Assembly (NCBI GenBank): GCA_903884535.1
Contig: CAISEZ010000072.1
Span: forward strand, 50,450 to 114,449
DNA length: 64,000 bases
Direction: 5' to 3'
Source of the DNA: an uncultured Verrucomicrobia subdivision 3 bacterium
GTDB lineage: Bacteria > Verrucomicrobiota > Verrucomicrobiia > Limisphaerales > UBA11358
The position numbers were made by a program, and so were the translations under genes. This document shows positions 1 to 9,900 of the stretch, piece after piece. The notes under the pieces were generated by a model. That model was not told the origin of the DNA and ran no database searches. It saw only the letters and a program-made list of their open reading frames with translations. The stretch's first letter is position 1, and every line of letters starts with the position of its first letter.

Positions 1-646
1 GATTTTTGTTGGTGCGCGAGCCGCTGATGGATTCTTCCATCGCGTCGCGGACATCGTATTGCCAAAACAAGCCGTTGGTGGTCAGATGCTCCGCTTCCCA
101 TTGGAGATAATCCCGCGTCAAATCGTCGAGCATCGCGACCAGAAATTTTTTATCACCCGTGACGAGGTAACGCTGATAAAGTGCAAAGTCCAGCCAACTG
201 CTGTATTTATGAAGTTGCTGGCGAGTGGTCTGGTCGCGAAACCAGTAGCGGACGTAGTCATCAAAATAGTTTTGGTCGTGCAACCAGCGGCCTTCGGCAA
301 GCTGATGGCCGAGCGCGCTGCTGACCGGCAACGGACGCGTCAGAAATTCGGAGAAAACAAAACCGTTGGTGGTCTGTTCGAGATGTTTGCGGAACGACCA
401 CCAGCGGAAATAATACATCTCCTCGACTTCGCGGTCCGGGCACTCAAACAATGGAATTTCCTTTTTCAGCCAGTCCAACGACTGCGCATTGGAAATCCAA
501 TTAGTCACGTTCTCGGCTTCCATCCCGTTGAAATGCGCGGTGTCACTTGCCAACGCTGCCGTGTCCAGCACTTGAAAAGTTCCGGCGGCTTTCGCGATGG
601 AAAAAACCAGAGCAAACGCCAATTGGATTGGCAGGAGGAATTTCAT
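1..646 (-). CDS. Secreted glycosidase-like protein, N-terminal part (gene runs off the window)
   Basis: The minus strand is open from an ATG at 646 to the window edge, giving about 215 residues. It begins with a Sec signal peptide (MKFLLPIQLAFALVFSIAKA, then AGTF). The mature part has a typical alpha/alpha-barrel N-terminus: an EMYYFRWWSFRKHL stretch near residue 77 and a later RYWFRDQTTRQQLHKYSSWL stretch. These resemble the six-hairpin MGH1/GH63-like glycosidases often found in verrucomicrobial polysaccharide loci. The start codon overlaps the stop of the upstream aldolase gene as ATGA, so it is the last visible gene of operon A and probably translationally coupled. The catalytic C-terminal half is outside the window, so family and substrate cannot be fixed. 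Confidence 0.8.
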   Translation of the reverse strand, partial: MKFLLPIQLAFALVFSIAKAAGTFQVLDTAALASDTAHFNGMEAENVTNWISNAQSLDWLKKEIPLFECPDREVEEMYYFRWWSFRKHLEQTTNGFVFSEFLTRPLPVSSALGHQLAEGRWLHDQNYFDDYVRYWFRDQTTRQQLHKYSSWLDFALYQRYLVTGDKKFLVAMLDDLTRDYLQWEAEHLTTNGLFWQYDVRDAMEESISGSRTNKN

Positions 647-1569
647 TCCAGATTTAGCTTGGACATTTCGGCAGCAATTTCTTTCAAGCGCGTTTGCACC
701 AGATTTCGTTCTTCGGCGCGAAAGCGATGGAACGGTTCAGCCATGAAATCATCACAAATGCCCTGGCAGGCGAGCGCACATTTGATGCCTTTGATGATCG
801 AAGAGGAATATTTTCCGATGCGGTAAAACGAATCGCTTACGCGCTGGATTTGTTTTTGCAGGTCCTGCGCGCGGGCGAGATTGCCGGCGCGGTGCGCGGC
901 GACCACTTGGACATAAAGTTTCGGAAATAAATTTGCGCCGCCGCTCACGCCGCCAAAGCCGCCCAGTTGCAGCGACTCGAATAATTTTTCTTCCGGGCCG
1001 ATGAGCAGCGTCCAGTCGGGCCGCTGTTTGATGAGCTGCGCCGCGTTTTTAAAATAGTTCAAATCGCCGGAACTGTCCTTGAGGCCGATGATGCGCGGCT
1101 CGTCGAGCGCGCGGCGAACGGTATCCAATTCGAAGTGAACTTTCGTCAGCGCGGGCATGTTGTAAATGAACAACGGTAGCGGCAGTTCGGCGACCAGGTG
1201 GTCGAGATATTCCTGAAGCTCCGGCTGCGCTTCGGGCAGATAATACGGTGGCGCGACCACGAGAGCACTCGCGCCCACTTCAGCCGAATGGCGCGCAAGG
1301 CTTACGGATTCGACAAACGCGGTGTCCGTGATCCCGACCAAAACCGGCACGCGGTTTTGGACTTGTTTGCAAACACGTTCGACCAGCTCACGCCGCAGGC
1401 GGTAACTCAAGCTGGGTCCTTCGCCGGTCGTGCCGAGGATGAATAATCCGTTTACACCACCGGCCAATATGTGTTCGATCAATTTTTCGAGGCCGGCCAC
1501 GTCGAGTTCGTCACGGTTGCGCAAAGGCGTGACCATCGGCGGAATAATTCCTGTCAGGGGTAATTTCAT
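643..1569 (-). CDS. Dihydrodipicolinate synthase / N-acetylneuraminate lyase family aldolase
   Basis: A 308-residue class I aldolase of the DHDPS/NAL TIM-barrel family, at the usual length. Visible family motifs are GTTGEG (residues 46-51), YNMP (136-139, the proton-relay Tyr) and the Schiff-base Lys164 in GLKDSSGD. Family members cleave or make 2-keto-3-deoxy sugar acids as well as dihydrodipicolinate. The position between an MFS carrier and a glycosidase, downstream of two pectate lyases and coupled to both by ATGA overlaps, favours a catabolic keto-acid aldolase (KDG-type) over lysine biosynthesis. Exact substrate is an inference. A second paralogue lies at 22910-23824. Confidence 0.9.
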   Translation of the reverse strand: MKLPLTGIIPPMVTPLRNRDELDVAGLEKLIEHILAGGVNGLFILGTTGEGPSLSYRLRRELVERVCKQVQNRVPVLVGITDTAFVESVSLARHSAEVGASALVVAPPYYLPEAQPELQEYLDHLVAELPLPLFIYNMPALTKVHFELDTVRRALDEPRIIGLKDSSGDLNYFKNAAQLIKQRPDWTLLIGPEEKLFESLQLGGFGGVSGGANLFPKLYVQVVAAHRAGNLARAQDLQKQIQRVSDSFYRIGKYSSSIIKGIKCALACQGICDDFMAEPFHRFRAEERNLVQTRLKEIAAEMSKLNLE

Positions 1570-2807
1570 TTAGAGTTTTCTTCAGCGTTCGCGACGCGCG
1601 GCTTGACCGTCAAAATCAACATCGCGGCGCACAAGGCCACCACCGCAAGCACGGTAAAGGCGGCGGAAAAATTGACGTGACGATCGCGCATGCCACCAAG
1701 CACGACGGTCGTGATGCCGCCGATGCTGCTGGCGGCGAGGTTCATGAAGCCGTAGCCGGTGGCGCGGTATTCGGGGCGCGCGATCTGGCAGAGAATTGGC
1801 ATGCTGTTGCAGTCAAAAAATCCCCAGCCGAGGCCGAACAAAATCATTGCGCCGATGGCAAAACCGATGTCCGGCGCGTAACCGAGCCCAAGCAGCGCGG
1901 GCACGATGAGCAGCACGCCGGTGGCACTGGTGAAAATGCGGCCACGATTCGTCCGGCGCATCCATCGGTCCGCGATGATGCCGCCCAGAACGACGCCGAT
2001 GAGCGAGGCGAATTGCACATAGACCGTCGCGGACAAACCAGCCGGGCCTTGTTTCATTTTGAAGTTGTCGGCGAGAAAAGTTGGCAGCCAGTTTTTGATC
2101 GCCCAGCCGGCGATGGCCGGCAACGTAAAATAGGCGACGAGAATCCAGAACTGCGGTTGTGACCAGAGCGCCAAAAAAGTTTCGCGCACGGAAATGGTGT
2201 TTTTTTTGCCGTTAGAATTTTGCACCGGCGCATCCCGCAACAGGAACATTAAAAATATTGCGTAGCCCACCCCCGCCGCGCCGAACCAGGTAAAACAGTT
2301 CCGCCACGAACTGTGGTCGGCGATGTAGCCACCAATACCGCCGAGCGCGAGGCCGGTGTAAAGTCCGGTCTGGTGTAAGCCGACCGCCTTGGCGCGCGTG
2401 CCGCCGGTATGAAAATCCGCGATGAGCGCGAGCGCGGCCGGATAATAAAACGCCTCGCTGATACCCATGAGCGCGCGCAGCGTGAGCATTTGCGAATAAG
2501 TTTGGGCGTGACCGGTCGCCCACGTCACCGCTGACCAGACGAACAGACTGCCGATGACCGTCCAGCGGCGATTGAACCGGTCCGCGATGTAGCCGCCGAC
2601 CGGGCTCAAAAACGCATAGACCCACATGAAGACGGCCATGAGCGTGCCGAACTGCTGGTCGCTGGCGATGCTGGGAATGTCCGCGCGGATCGACGCACGG
2701 ATGGTGGAGACCATCTGCCGATCGAGATAATTCAGCAACACCACCGGCCAGAGCAAGGCCACCACCGCCCAGGCATAACCGGAGAATTTTTTGGCCGCGC
2801 CGTTCAC
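1566..2807 (-). CDS. MFS transporter, anion:cation symporter (hexuronate-type) family
   Basis: A 413-residue protein with about 12 hydrophobic segments. TM1 carries LNYLDRQ (about residues 25-31), typical of the ACS family (ExuT, GudP, DgoT), and the TM2-3 loop has GGYIADRFNRR (71-81), the MFS motif A. Family members import sugar acids with protons across the inner membrane. The start is a GTG whose bases overlap the stop of the upstream pectate lyase gene (GTGA), and its own stop overlaps the aldolase start (ATGA). Import of unsaturated or saturated uronates released by the pectate lyases is the natural role here; no substrate-specific residue can be named. Confidence 0.88.
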   Translation of the reverse strand: MNGAAKKFSGYAWAVVALLWPVVLLNYLDRQMVSTIRASIRADIPSIASDQQFGTLMAVFMWVYAFLSPVGGYIADRFNRRWTVIGSLFVWSAVTWATGHAQTYSQMLTLRALMGISEAFYYPAALALIADFHTGGTRAKAVGLHQTGLYTGLALGGIGGYIADHSSWRNCFTWFGAAGVGYAIFLMFLLRDAPVQNSNGKKNTISVRETFLALWSQPQFWILVAYFTLPAIAGWAIKNWLPTFLADNFKMKQGPAGLSATVYVQFASLIGVVLGGIIADRWMRRTNRGRIFTSATGVLLIVPALLGLGYAPDIGFAIGAMILFGLGWGFFDCNSMPILCQIARPEYRATGYGFMNLAASSIGGITTVVLGGMRDRHVNFSAAFTVLAVVALCAAMLILTVKPRVANAEENSK

Positions 2808-4489
2808 CGGAGAATATTCACGTTGCTCCGCGGATTGCTCCAGTCAATTTTCTTCGTCGGGTCGAGGCTGGCGAGGTATTTGTCCATCACCGTATAACCG
2901 TCGCCCTGCAAATCTTTTTGCGCGAGTGTAGCGTCGTTGGCATCCAAACCGAATTTCCTTTTCCACGACAACGGGATTCCGTCCGCGCCCAAATCTTTGA
3001 CAGGCTCGCCTTTGTAATCAGGATAGCCGCCGACCTGCGAGATGTCCGTGATGATGCCGTTGCCCGCTTTGCCAACGTTGTTCTTCGCCAAACCCTTCAT
3101 CGGCGGCGGCGTGATTTCCTTGCCCGGTCTCCAGACTTGGCCGGTGCGGACGCTCGTCACCACGCGCTCGTCCACGGAATCGCGGCGCGGCAAATTGGCA
3201 CCGGCATTTTTCAAAACATCGTCGAAGGCCTGTTGCGCCGAGGTCATCGTGATTTGCGGCATCGGGAACGGTTGGTCCACCCGCACTTGGGCCACGATCT
3301 TCTGCATGGACTCGTTGGTGTTGATGGTCGGGTCGTCTTTAGAACCGCCATCGGAGAATTGCACGCCGCCCGCCCAATTGTCGGCGGTCACTTTTTCATT
3401 GCCTTCCACGATGTTACCCGCGACGTAGGCTTTGCCGAAATATGGAATCAAATCCGGTTTCTTCTGCGTGGCCGAAGGCTGCAAAATGCGATACGCCACC
3501 GGGCCGGAATTCGCCGCCGGGCCGGGCTTGAAATAATTATTGATGATATTATATCGGCTGTCCTTGTCGCCGCCGTCAATGGTGCGGTGCCGCCAGTTGA
3601 ACAGCACGTTATTGACGAAATTAAAATCATACGTCATCGCCACGCTCGGATTGCGACCGGTGTTGCACGCAAAAAGATTGTGGTGAAAACCAGAGTTGCG
3701 CCCGCCCCAATCGCCGCCGAACGCATGGTTGTAAGTGTTCAGCGCCTCGCTCGTGATCGTCCACTGGATCGTCACATTGACGGCGGGCAACTTGAGCGCC
3801 GGACCACCGTTAGTCGGCTGATACATGTGCCGGTAGGTGTCAATATTTTGATCCTGACCCCAGCTCGCAGAAATGTGATCAAGGATGATGTTGCCGATGG
3901 GACTGCCGTAATGCACGCCGTGCCGGTTGAAAATATCCAGATTGCCGCGGCGCAAACGCAGGTAGCGGATCACCACGTCGTGCGCGTTGTCATCAATGCC
4001 GTTGTCCGCGATGCAAATGCCGTCGCCGGGTGCCGTGTGTCCGTCGATCGTGATATAGGGTGCCTCAATGTAAATCGGCTTTTCGAGATGGATGATGCCG
4101 GCGACGTTGAAGACGACGATGCGCGGCCCGGCAGATTCGCACGCCTCGCGCAATGATCCCGGCCCGCTGTCGGCGAGGCTGGTCACGACAAAAACTTTGC
4201 CACCGCGGCCGCCGAAGGAAAATTTTCCACCGCCCTCCGCACCGGGAAACGCGGGGACTTTGGCCTGCGGCAAATCCGAAGGCTGCGCCGCCCACGGAAT
4301 GAACGGCTTGCCTTTTTTCTCCCACTCGGCCATTTGCGGCGCGAGTTTGGCGATGAGATCTTGCTCATATTGATTCCAGGCGGCTTCGCGCGCCTTGATG
4401 GTTTCGTCCGGCACCGGCCAGTTCTCGCGGGAATAACCGAGTTGAACGGCGAACGACAAAATCGCTGCGCAAAGAATTTTATTTTTCAT
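2804..4489 (-). CDS. Secreted pectate lyase (PL1-like) with C-terminal calcium-type repeat
   Basis: A 561-residue protein with a Sec signal peptide (MKNKILCAAILSFAVQLGYS). The right-handed beta-helix core runs from about residue 79 (PAFPGAEGGG...GGRGG) through SLADSGPGSLREA, ITIDGHTAPGDGICIAD, VVIRYLRLRRG, ILDHISASWGQDQN and FHHNLFACNTGRNP, the pattern of bacterial PL1 pectate lyases. A short tail with GADGIPLSWKRKFGLDANDA and KDLQGDGYTVMDKYL resembles the dockerin/thrombospondin-3 type calcium repeats found at the ends of such enzymes. It should cleave polygalacturonate by beta-elimination outside the cytoplasm. It lies 26 nt after the larger pectate lyase gene and overlaps the MFS gene downstream. 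Confidence 0.9.
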   Translation of the reverse strand: MKNKILCAAILSFAVQLGYSRENWPVPDETIKAREAAWNQYEQDLIAKLAPQMAEWEKKGKPFIPWAAQPSDLPQAKVPAFPGAEGGGKFSFGGRGGKVFVVTSLADSGPGSLREACESAGPRIVVFNVAGIIHLEKPIYIEAPYITIDGHTAPGDGICIADNGIDDNAHDVVIRYLRLRRGNLDIFNRHGVHYGSPIGNIILDHISASWGQDQNIDTYRHMYQPTNGGPALKLPAVNVTIQWTITSEALNTYNHAFGGDWGGRNSGFHHNLFACNTGRNPSVAMTYDFNFVNNVLFNWRHRTIDGGDKDSRYNIINNYFKPGPAANSGPVAYRILQPSATQKKPDLIPYFGKAYVAGNIVEGNEKVTADNWAGGVQFSDGGSKDDPTINTNESMQKIVAQVRVDQPFPMPQITMTSAQQAFDDVLKNAGANLPRRDSVDERVVTSVRTGQVWRPGKEITPPPMKGLAKNNVGKAGNGIITDISQVGGYPDYKGEPVKDLGADGIPLSWKRKFGLDANDATLAQKDLQGDGYTVMDKYLASLDPTKKIDWSNPRSNVNILR

Positions 4490-4515
4490 TTTTTGTTTAT
4501 CAGATTTTTGATCGT

Positions 4516-6822
4516 TTAAGGGGAATACTCGCCGACGAGCGAGTTGAGATATTTTTCCAGGTTGGTGTAACCGTCGCCGTTCAGATCTTTGTTCGCGTCG
4601 GACGGATCGCTGGGATTCAAACCGTGCGCTTTTTCCCAGTCATCGGGAATGCCGTCATGGTCGCTGTCCACCGGCACGTTGTAAGTCTGGTAGTCCGGCC
4701 ATGGAAAATTCGGCGAGTCGACCGCGGATTTGTCGTCCGTCGGCTCGTCAATGATGCCGGCAAAATTTGGACTCGGCCGGTCGCCATAAGTCGGACCTTT
4801 GGTGCCGGTGAATTCCGCGGTGCCGTCACGGGCGTCTTTGATGATGTGCAGGTCAATCACGTCCGGCTTGGGAAAATTGGCGCCGACATTGGCGAGCACA
4901 TTGGTGAAGGCTTCGCGCGCCGTGTGGGTTTTCACATACGCCGGAAAATTTTCCTGGCTCACCCGGACTTCGGCTTCGGCGACCGGATCTTTCGCCTTTG
5001 GCCAACTGTTTTCAAAGGCGCTCCAGTTGTTCGTCTCATCCACAAAACCTTCCAGCACGTTGCCGGTCATGTAATAACTTTCGGTGCCCCACGCAGGATT
5101 TAATTTATCCAGCTTGAGCAGCCATTTCACAAACGGATTTTTTGGATACGGCTTGTAGTAATTGTTCACGTAGTTCAGCGCCTTCACCCCGCCGTCCATC
5201 GTGCGGGCCGTCCAGTTATAAACGACGTTGTTGCGGATATCCAAGTAGCCGGCATATTTGCCGCCTTGGGTCAGGCCGCCGGCCAGACTCCAGTTCCGGT
5301 CCGTGCAATCGGCGAGCAGATTGTGGTGGTAGCTGCCGATGTTGCCGCTGATGGAACCCGCGAACGCGTGCGCCTCCAATTTAGTCCGGTCACTGGCGCG
5401 ATAATGCGGACCGTGATGCAATGCCTCCGCGACGATATTGCGCTGGGAAGTAATGTTCTTAGCGCCGCGCGAACTCGTGCCCTCATCCGAACTCCAGCTG
5501 ATCGAACAATGGTCCATGATGCAGTTGTCACAGTAACCCATGCCCGCACCGTCCATCGCCCGCTGAGCCGCGTTGCCGACGCGAAAACGCAGGTAACGAA
5601 TGATCACATCGTGCGTGCCGTAAGCGCCCGCGCCGTAATCTGCCAGACAAATGCCGTCGCCGGGTGCCGTTTGACCGGCAATGGTGCAATACGGATTATG
5701 CACCGCACAGGGCAGCTTGAGGTGAATGATGCCGGACACGCGGAAAATAATCGTGCGCGGTCCGTCCGCTTCCACCGCCGCGCGAAAGCTACCCGGAATG
5801 ACCGCCTCACCTTTGCCCGGATTATAGTCCGCGAGATTCGTCACTTCGAGGATGCGACCGCCGCGACCGCCGCGCGCGAAACGGCCATAGCCCTCCGCCG
5901 TCGGAAATGCCAAGGCCCGCGTGCGGAACCGCCAGACTTCGCCTTTGACCGGCGCGGCATTGGTGCCATTGATTTCATCCACGCGCCAGTAATAAGTTTG
6001 CATCTGATCCAGCAGCGGTAGCGGATAACTCGCCGAAGATAAACTGCCCTTAAATTCCGGCGATGAGGGCGTCGCCGACATGATGGCGCTGGCGTCTGCT
6101 CCGAAATAGAGTTGATGCGCGGTTGCGGTCGCCGGTGCCGTCCAAGTCAAAGCCGATTCGTTCGGCCAATGTTCGTCTTCATTTACCGGCGACGGCTTGA
6201 CGGCTTTGTGGTGCGGATTAACCGTGTCTATTTCAAAACCATTGATGATGAGACTGCGGTTGGCGCTGGCGGCGGCAGGCCGGAACTGGATGACGACATC
6301 CTTGCCGGCGACCGCTTCGACTTCCAGAAAGGTGCTGGCGACATCGTAGTCATTGGTGGCGCGGTGGGAGGCCACCAAGCCATTGACGATTTGGTTATCG
6401 CCGACAAACACATCCAAAACTGCTGGCGACACATGGTCGCGCACTTCATTGTGATAAGTGACGACGGTATGTTTGCCAGGCGTCAGACCGCTGATCACCA
6501 GTTCTATTCCACTGACATTAGTGGAATCCTTGAAAGTAATACCGTCGGCAGACATGGTTGCGCCATAATCAAGCGATCCCTTAAACAGGACCGGTGCAAG
6601 GGTGCCGCTCGCCACGGCTCGAAAAGTAACCGTGACCACGCCAAACATCCGCGTGCCGGATTTGCCTTCATGCCAGGCCCAATTTTCCCAGTGCGGCGTG
6701 AGGATATCCTTCCGCGTGTCCGCCGGATTTAAATCCACTTTCAATTCCGTCGCGCTGGCACCGGTCGCCAGCAACACTGATACGACTACTATCTTCAATA
6801 AAATGAGGTTTCTGGAGTTCAT
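4516..6822 (-). CDS. Secreted multidomain pectate lyase (PL1-like) with Fn3-like domain
   Basis: A 768-residue protein; I take the ATG at 6822 as start because an in-frame TTG two codons upstream adds nothing. A signal peptide ends near ASA-TELKV. An N-terminal beta-sandwich region (about 25-200) precedes an Fn3-like segment (about 215-300, with QTYYWRVDEING). The PL1 beta-helix follows: FPTAEGYGRFARGGRGGR, CTIAGQTAPGDGICLAD, VIIRYLRFRVGN, IMDHCSISWSSDEGTSSR and SYHHNLLADCTDRN. The end has SDHDGIPDDWEKAHGLNP and KDLNGDGYTNLEKYL, a calcium-type repeat. It is the first gene of operon A. The N-terminal domains probably bind polysaccharide or act as spacers. Confidence 0.9.
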   Translation of the reverse strand: MNSRNLILLKIVVVSVLLATGASATELKVDLNPADTRKDILTPHWENWAWHEGKSGTRMFGVVTVTFRAVASGTLAPVLFKGSLDYGATMSADGITFKDSTNVSGIELVISGLTPGKHTVVTYHNEVRDHVSPAVLDVFVGDNQIVNGLVASHRATNDYDVASTFLEVEAVAGKDVVIQFRPAAASANRSLIINGFEIDTVNPHHKAVKPSPVNEDEHWPNESALTWTAPATATAHQLYFGADASAIMSATPSSPEFKGSLSSASYPLPLLDQMQTYYWRVDEINGTNAAPVKGEVWRFRTRALAFPTAEGYGRFARGGRGGRILEVTNLADYNPGKGEAVIPGSFRAAVEADGPRTIIFRVSGIIHLKLPCAVHNPYCTIAGQTAPGDGICLADYGAGAYGTHDVIIRYLRFRVGNAAQRAMDGAGMGYCDNCIMDHCSISWSSDEGTSSRGAKNITSQRNIVAEALHHGPHYRASDRTKLEAHAFAGSISGNIGSYHHNLLADCTDRNWSLAGGLTQGGKYAGYLDIRNNVVYNWTARTMDGGVKALNYVNNYYKPYPKNPFVKWLLKLDKLNPAWGTESYYMTGNVLEGFVDETNNWSAFENSWPKAKDPVAEAEVRVSQENFPAYVKTHTAREAFTNVLANVGANFPKPDVIDLHIIKDARDGTAEFTGTKGPTYGDRPSPNFAGIIDEPTDDKSAVDSPNFPWPDYQTYNVPVDSDHDGIPDDWEKAHGLNPSDPSDANKDLNGDGYTNLEKYLNSLVGEYSP

Positions 6823-6890
6823 GCTCAATCTGACAGACGTGCGGCGGTAAAAATAGTTATAGTGATTATCGGAATAATTATTTGAAGCGG

Positions 6891-6933
6891 CAAAAAAAGA
6901 GCCGGGGCCAAGTTTTAACTCAACCCCGGCTCT
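6891..6933 (-). terminator. Rho-independent terminator after the large beta-strand protein
   Basis: On the minus strand a perfect 10-bp stem (AGAGCCGGGG with CCCCGGCTCT, 6898-6907 and 6924-6933) closes a 16-nt loop and is followed by seven T residues. It starts 20 nt past the stop of the gene at 6953-10489 and separates that gene from operon A. Confidence 0.88.
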
Positions 6934-6952
6934 AGTGATTCAGACTTTTAGA

Positions 6953-9900
6953 TTATGGGAATACAAGCCGGTAAAACACGCAGTTCGTGCCGATGACATT
7001 GGTGATGGTCATGGTCAAGTTCGTCCAGGAACCACCGCTAACGCTAGTCCAGGTATAATTGGTGTTATCAGCCAATCCAACTGTGTTTGGCGTTACCAAT
7101 GTTACGAGGCGATAACCAAGGTAGGCTGGATCCCAAGAGAACGTGCCCACGATATTGGTCCCTGTTCCGTCACCGGCAAAGCCGTTGGTCAATATTACAC
7201 TGCTTGACGAACTGACGACGCCAATGACGCCGCTGACGCCCGAGCCATTCGGAACCCAAAGGTGTGTCAGGTCCCACGCCAGCCCTGGTCCCGGTGACGC
7301 TGGACTGATGACGGGATACGTGTTGGTGGATGATCCGGTCGGGATAGGATTGCCGCCGCCAGAATATTGGAACAGGGTGAACGACTGTCCGGCCGCAAAT
7401 GAGCCGGTCACATTGTTGATGACAATGGTGCAGCCGTTTTGTGTCCGGGCTTGGGCACTGCCGCCGTAATCTTGGAAGCCGGAAAGCAATTTTGTATTAA
7501 CCGCCCCGGTGATATCCACCTTGAAAATATTGGTGGAACCTTGCGACAGCAACACGCGGCCCGGGAATCCCGTGCCGGTTCCGGCTTGAATGGTGGTGGT
7601 GCCAATGCCATCGCCACCCGGAATGATGGTGGCACCGGAATTGGCGGTGAAGGTTCCGGACAGTGTGGTCGAACCTTCGCCCGTATCTTCAAATGTGCCG
7701 CCGATGGTTAGATTAACTCCGGCAATCGTCCCCCGGTTGATTAAGATACCACCGAGAGAAACACCTGAAGAGGTGCCGATGCTGGCCAAACTGCTACTCG
7801 GATTATTAACAAACAAACTATTCGTGCTCACTGAAAACGTTCCATTCATGGTGCCCGCGTTCGTCACCACGCCGCCATTGAGGACGAGCAACGCGCCATT
7901 GAGCGTGCCAGGGCTGGTGAGGGTCGCCACACCGGCGCTGTTCAGGTTGCCCGCAATCGTGCCGCTGAAGTTCATCGCGGTGCCCGGGTTAACGGTCACC
8001 GTAGCAACCGCGCCGGAGCCGGTCAAGGTGCCCGCGTTTAGGTTAATGGAAATCGAGGTGGAACCGTCCACTTCGAGATTGTTGGCGCCATACTTGTTTA
8101 GCGTGGCGCTGCCAATAATGCTGCCGCCGCCGCTATTGTTGAACACATAGGCATTGGCGATATTGGTCATCGTAATGGACCCCGGCAGAATCACCGCGCC
8201 GGAAGCCAGATTGACGCTGAACTGTGTGGCCGTGTCATCAAAGATCACGTTGTCGCCGGCTGAGAAATTCGTGAGCGTCCCGTTGGCGACGTTCAACCAA
8301 TTGGTCGGGCTGCTGTTGTCCCAGTCGGACGAAGTCGGACTGCCTTTCCACAGCAGGGTTTTTGGTGTGCTCAAGATGACTTGAAAATCCTGCTGATTCG
8401 GATCACCAGCGGGTCTCAATGCGGCGTCGTAGTCGACGACGATCTGACCATTGACACCACTCTGGTTGATGACAGTGAAATTCGGTGCCCCACCGGCTGA
8501 CCGTTTGAGCAGCGGAATTAGCAACCCGTTCGCCAGACTGCTGGGATTGCGTATGGTCGCAATCACCAGACTGTTACTGCCGGTCATGTTGAAATTCGTC
8601 GTATAAACCGACGCCAGCGTGTTGGTCGCGCTTAAGTTCACTATCAACGACGAATTATTGGCAAAGTCAATATGGTCGAGCAACTGATTCGGCCCGCCAA
8701 TTTGATTGGAAATATTCAGGCTCGAGCTGTTGCTCACAATGATGAAGTTGTTTTTGGAGTTGCCATACGCCGGCCCGCCGACATAAATCATATTGGCATA
8801 CACCGCGCTGTTGCTGAGAACGGTGACTTGGCCGTATTCGGTGTTGCCAGCCGAGCCAAGGCCTTGAATATTCGACTCGGTCGTATATCCCAGCGTCAAA
8901 GAATTGTTAATCCGAACCACACCCGTATTGCTCACACTGAGCGTGCCTTCGCAATAGCCGTTGTATCCGGTCCAACTGTTGGTTGCTGCGCCGGGATGTT
9001 CACGGAATCCAAGAATCATGGTGTTCGCATCCAAGGTGCCTTTGCCCATGAAAAAGTTTCCTTGATAATTGGGCGTGCTGTTGAATTGGATTTGCACCCG
9101 GTCCCGGCCGATGTAAAAGCGATCCACCTTCATGTCCAAAGTTCCCCCCTGGAAGTTGATGGTGGATTTGACGTTGCTGTTGGCTGTGTTGGTGCCGCCG
9201 CCATCCGCCTGGCTATACAGCGACATCCGGCTGGCACCGTTGGTGCCGCGGAAAATGGCGATTGGATTGGTCGCTGTGAAAGCGGGGTTAAACTGCACCG
9301 TCCCGCGCGAATTGCCGTTGATAAAATCAACACTATCCACGTTAAACACGTTCGAGATGCCCAGATTGAAGGTTGGAGCGGTGCTGGAACCGGTCAACTC
9401 GCTGTTCATGAAGTTCAAGCTGAAATGGCGACTATCGGAATTGGTATAATTGTTCGGGTCGGCGTAAACCGCCTTGATAATATTGGTCCGCGCCAGGTTG
9501 AAAGTGGTCAGCGATTGACGGGGTTGGCCGCCGTAAGCATTTTGATCATTATAGTTCCGATAGAATGGAACCAACACGCTGTCACCCAACAATACCTGGT
9601 TGACGTCGGCGGTGAAAGATCCCAGCGACGACATGTCCAGGGTTGAAGCTTGGCCATTGTCCACAAAGCTGCTGAAATTTGCAGTCTCATTACTGACTAA
9701 CAAAGCTCCACCACCGGTAAAGGTTACAGTCATGCCACCAAGGCCGGTATAGACATTCCAAACGTCCTTCAACATACTGAACCCATTGGCTCCCGTCACA
9801 GACAATTGAGCCGCAGGAGTGACTTGAACCGTGAAAAATTTAAACGTCGAGTTCGTCGGCGCAAACCGCAGCGAGGCGATAGTCGTGCTGCTCGAGATCA

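Noticed and set aside
2918..4156. Long open frame of 412 codons on the plus strand
   Set aside because: It is the antisense of the first pectate lyase gene, arginine- and histidine-rich and without any recognisable motif.
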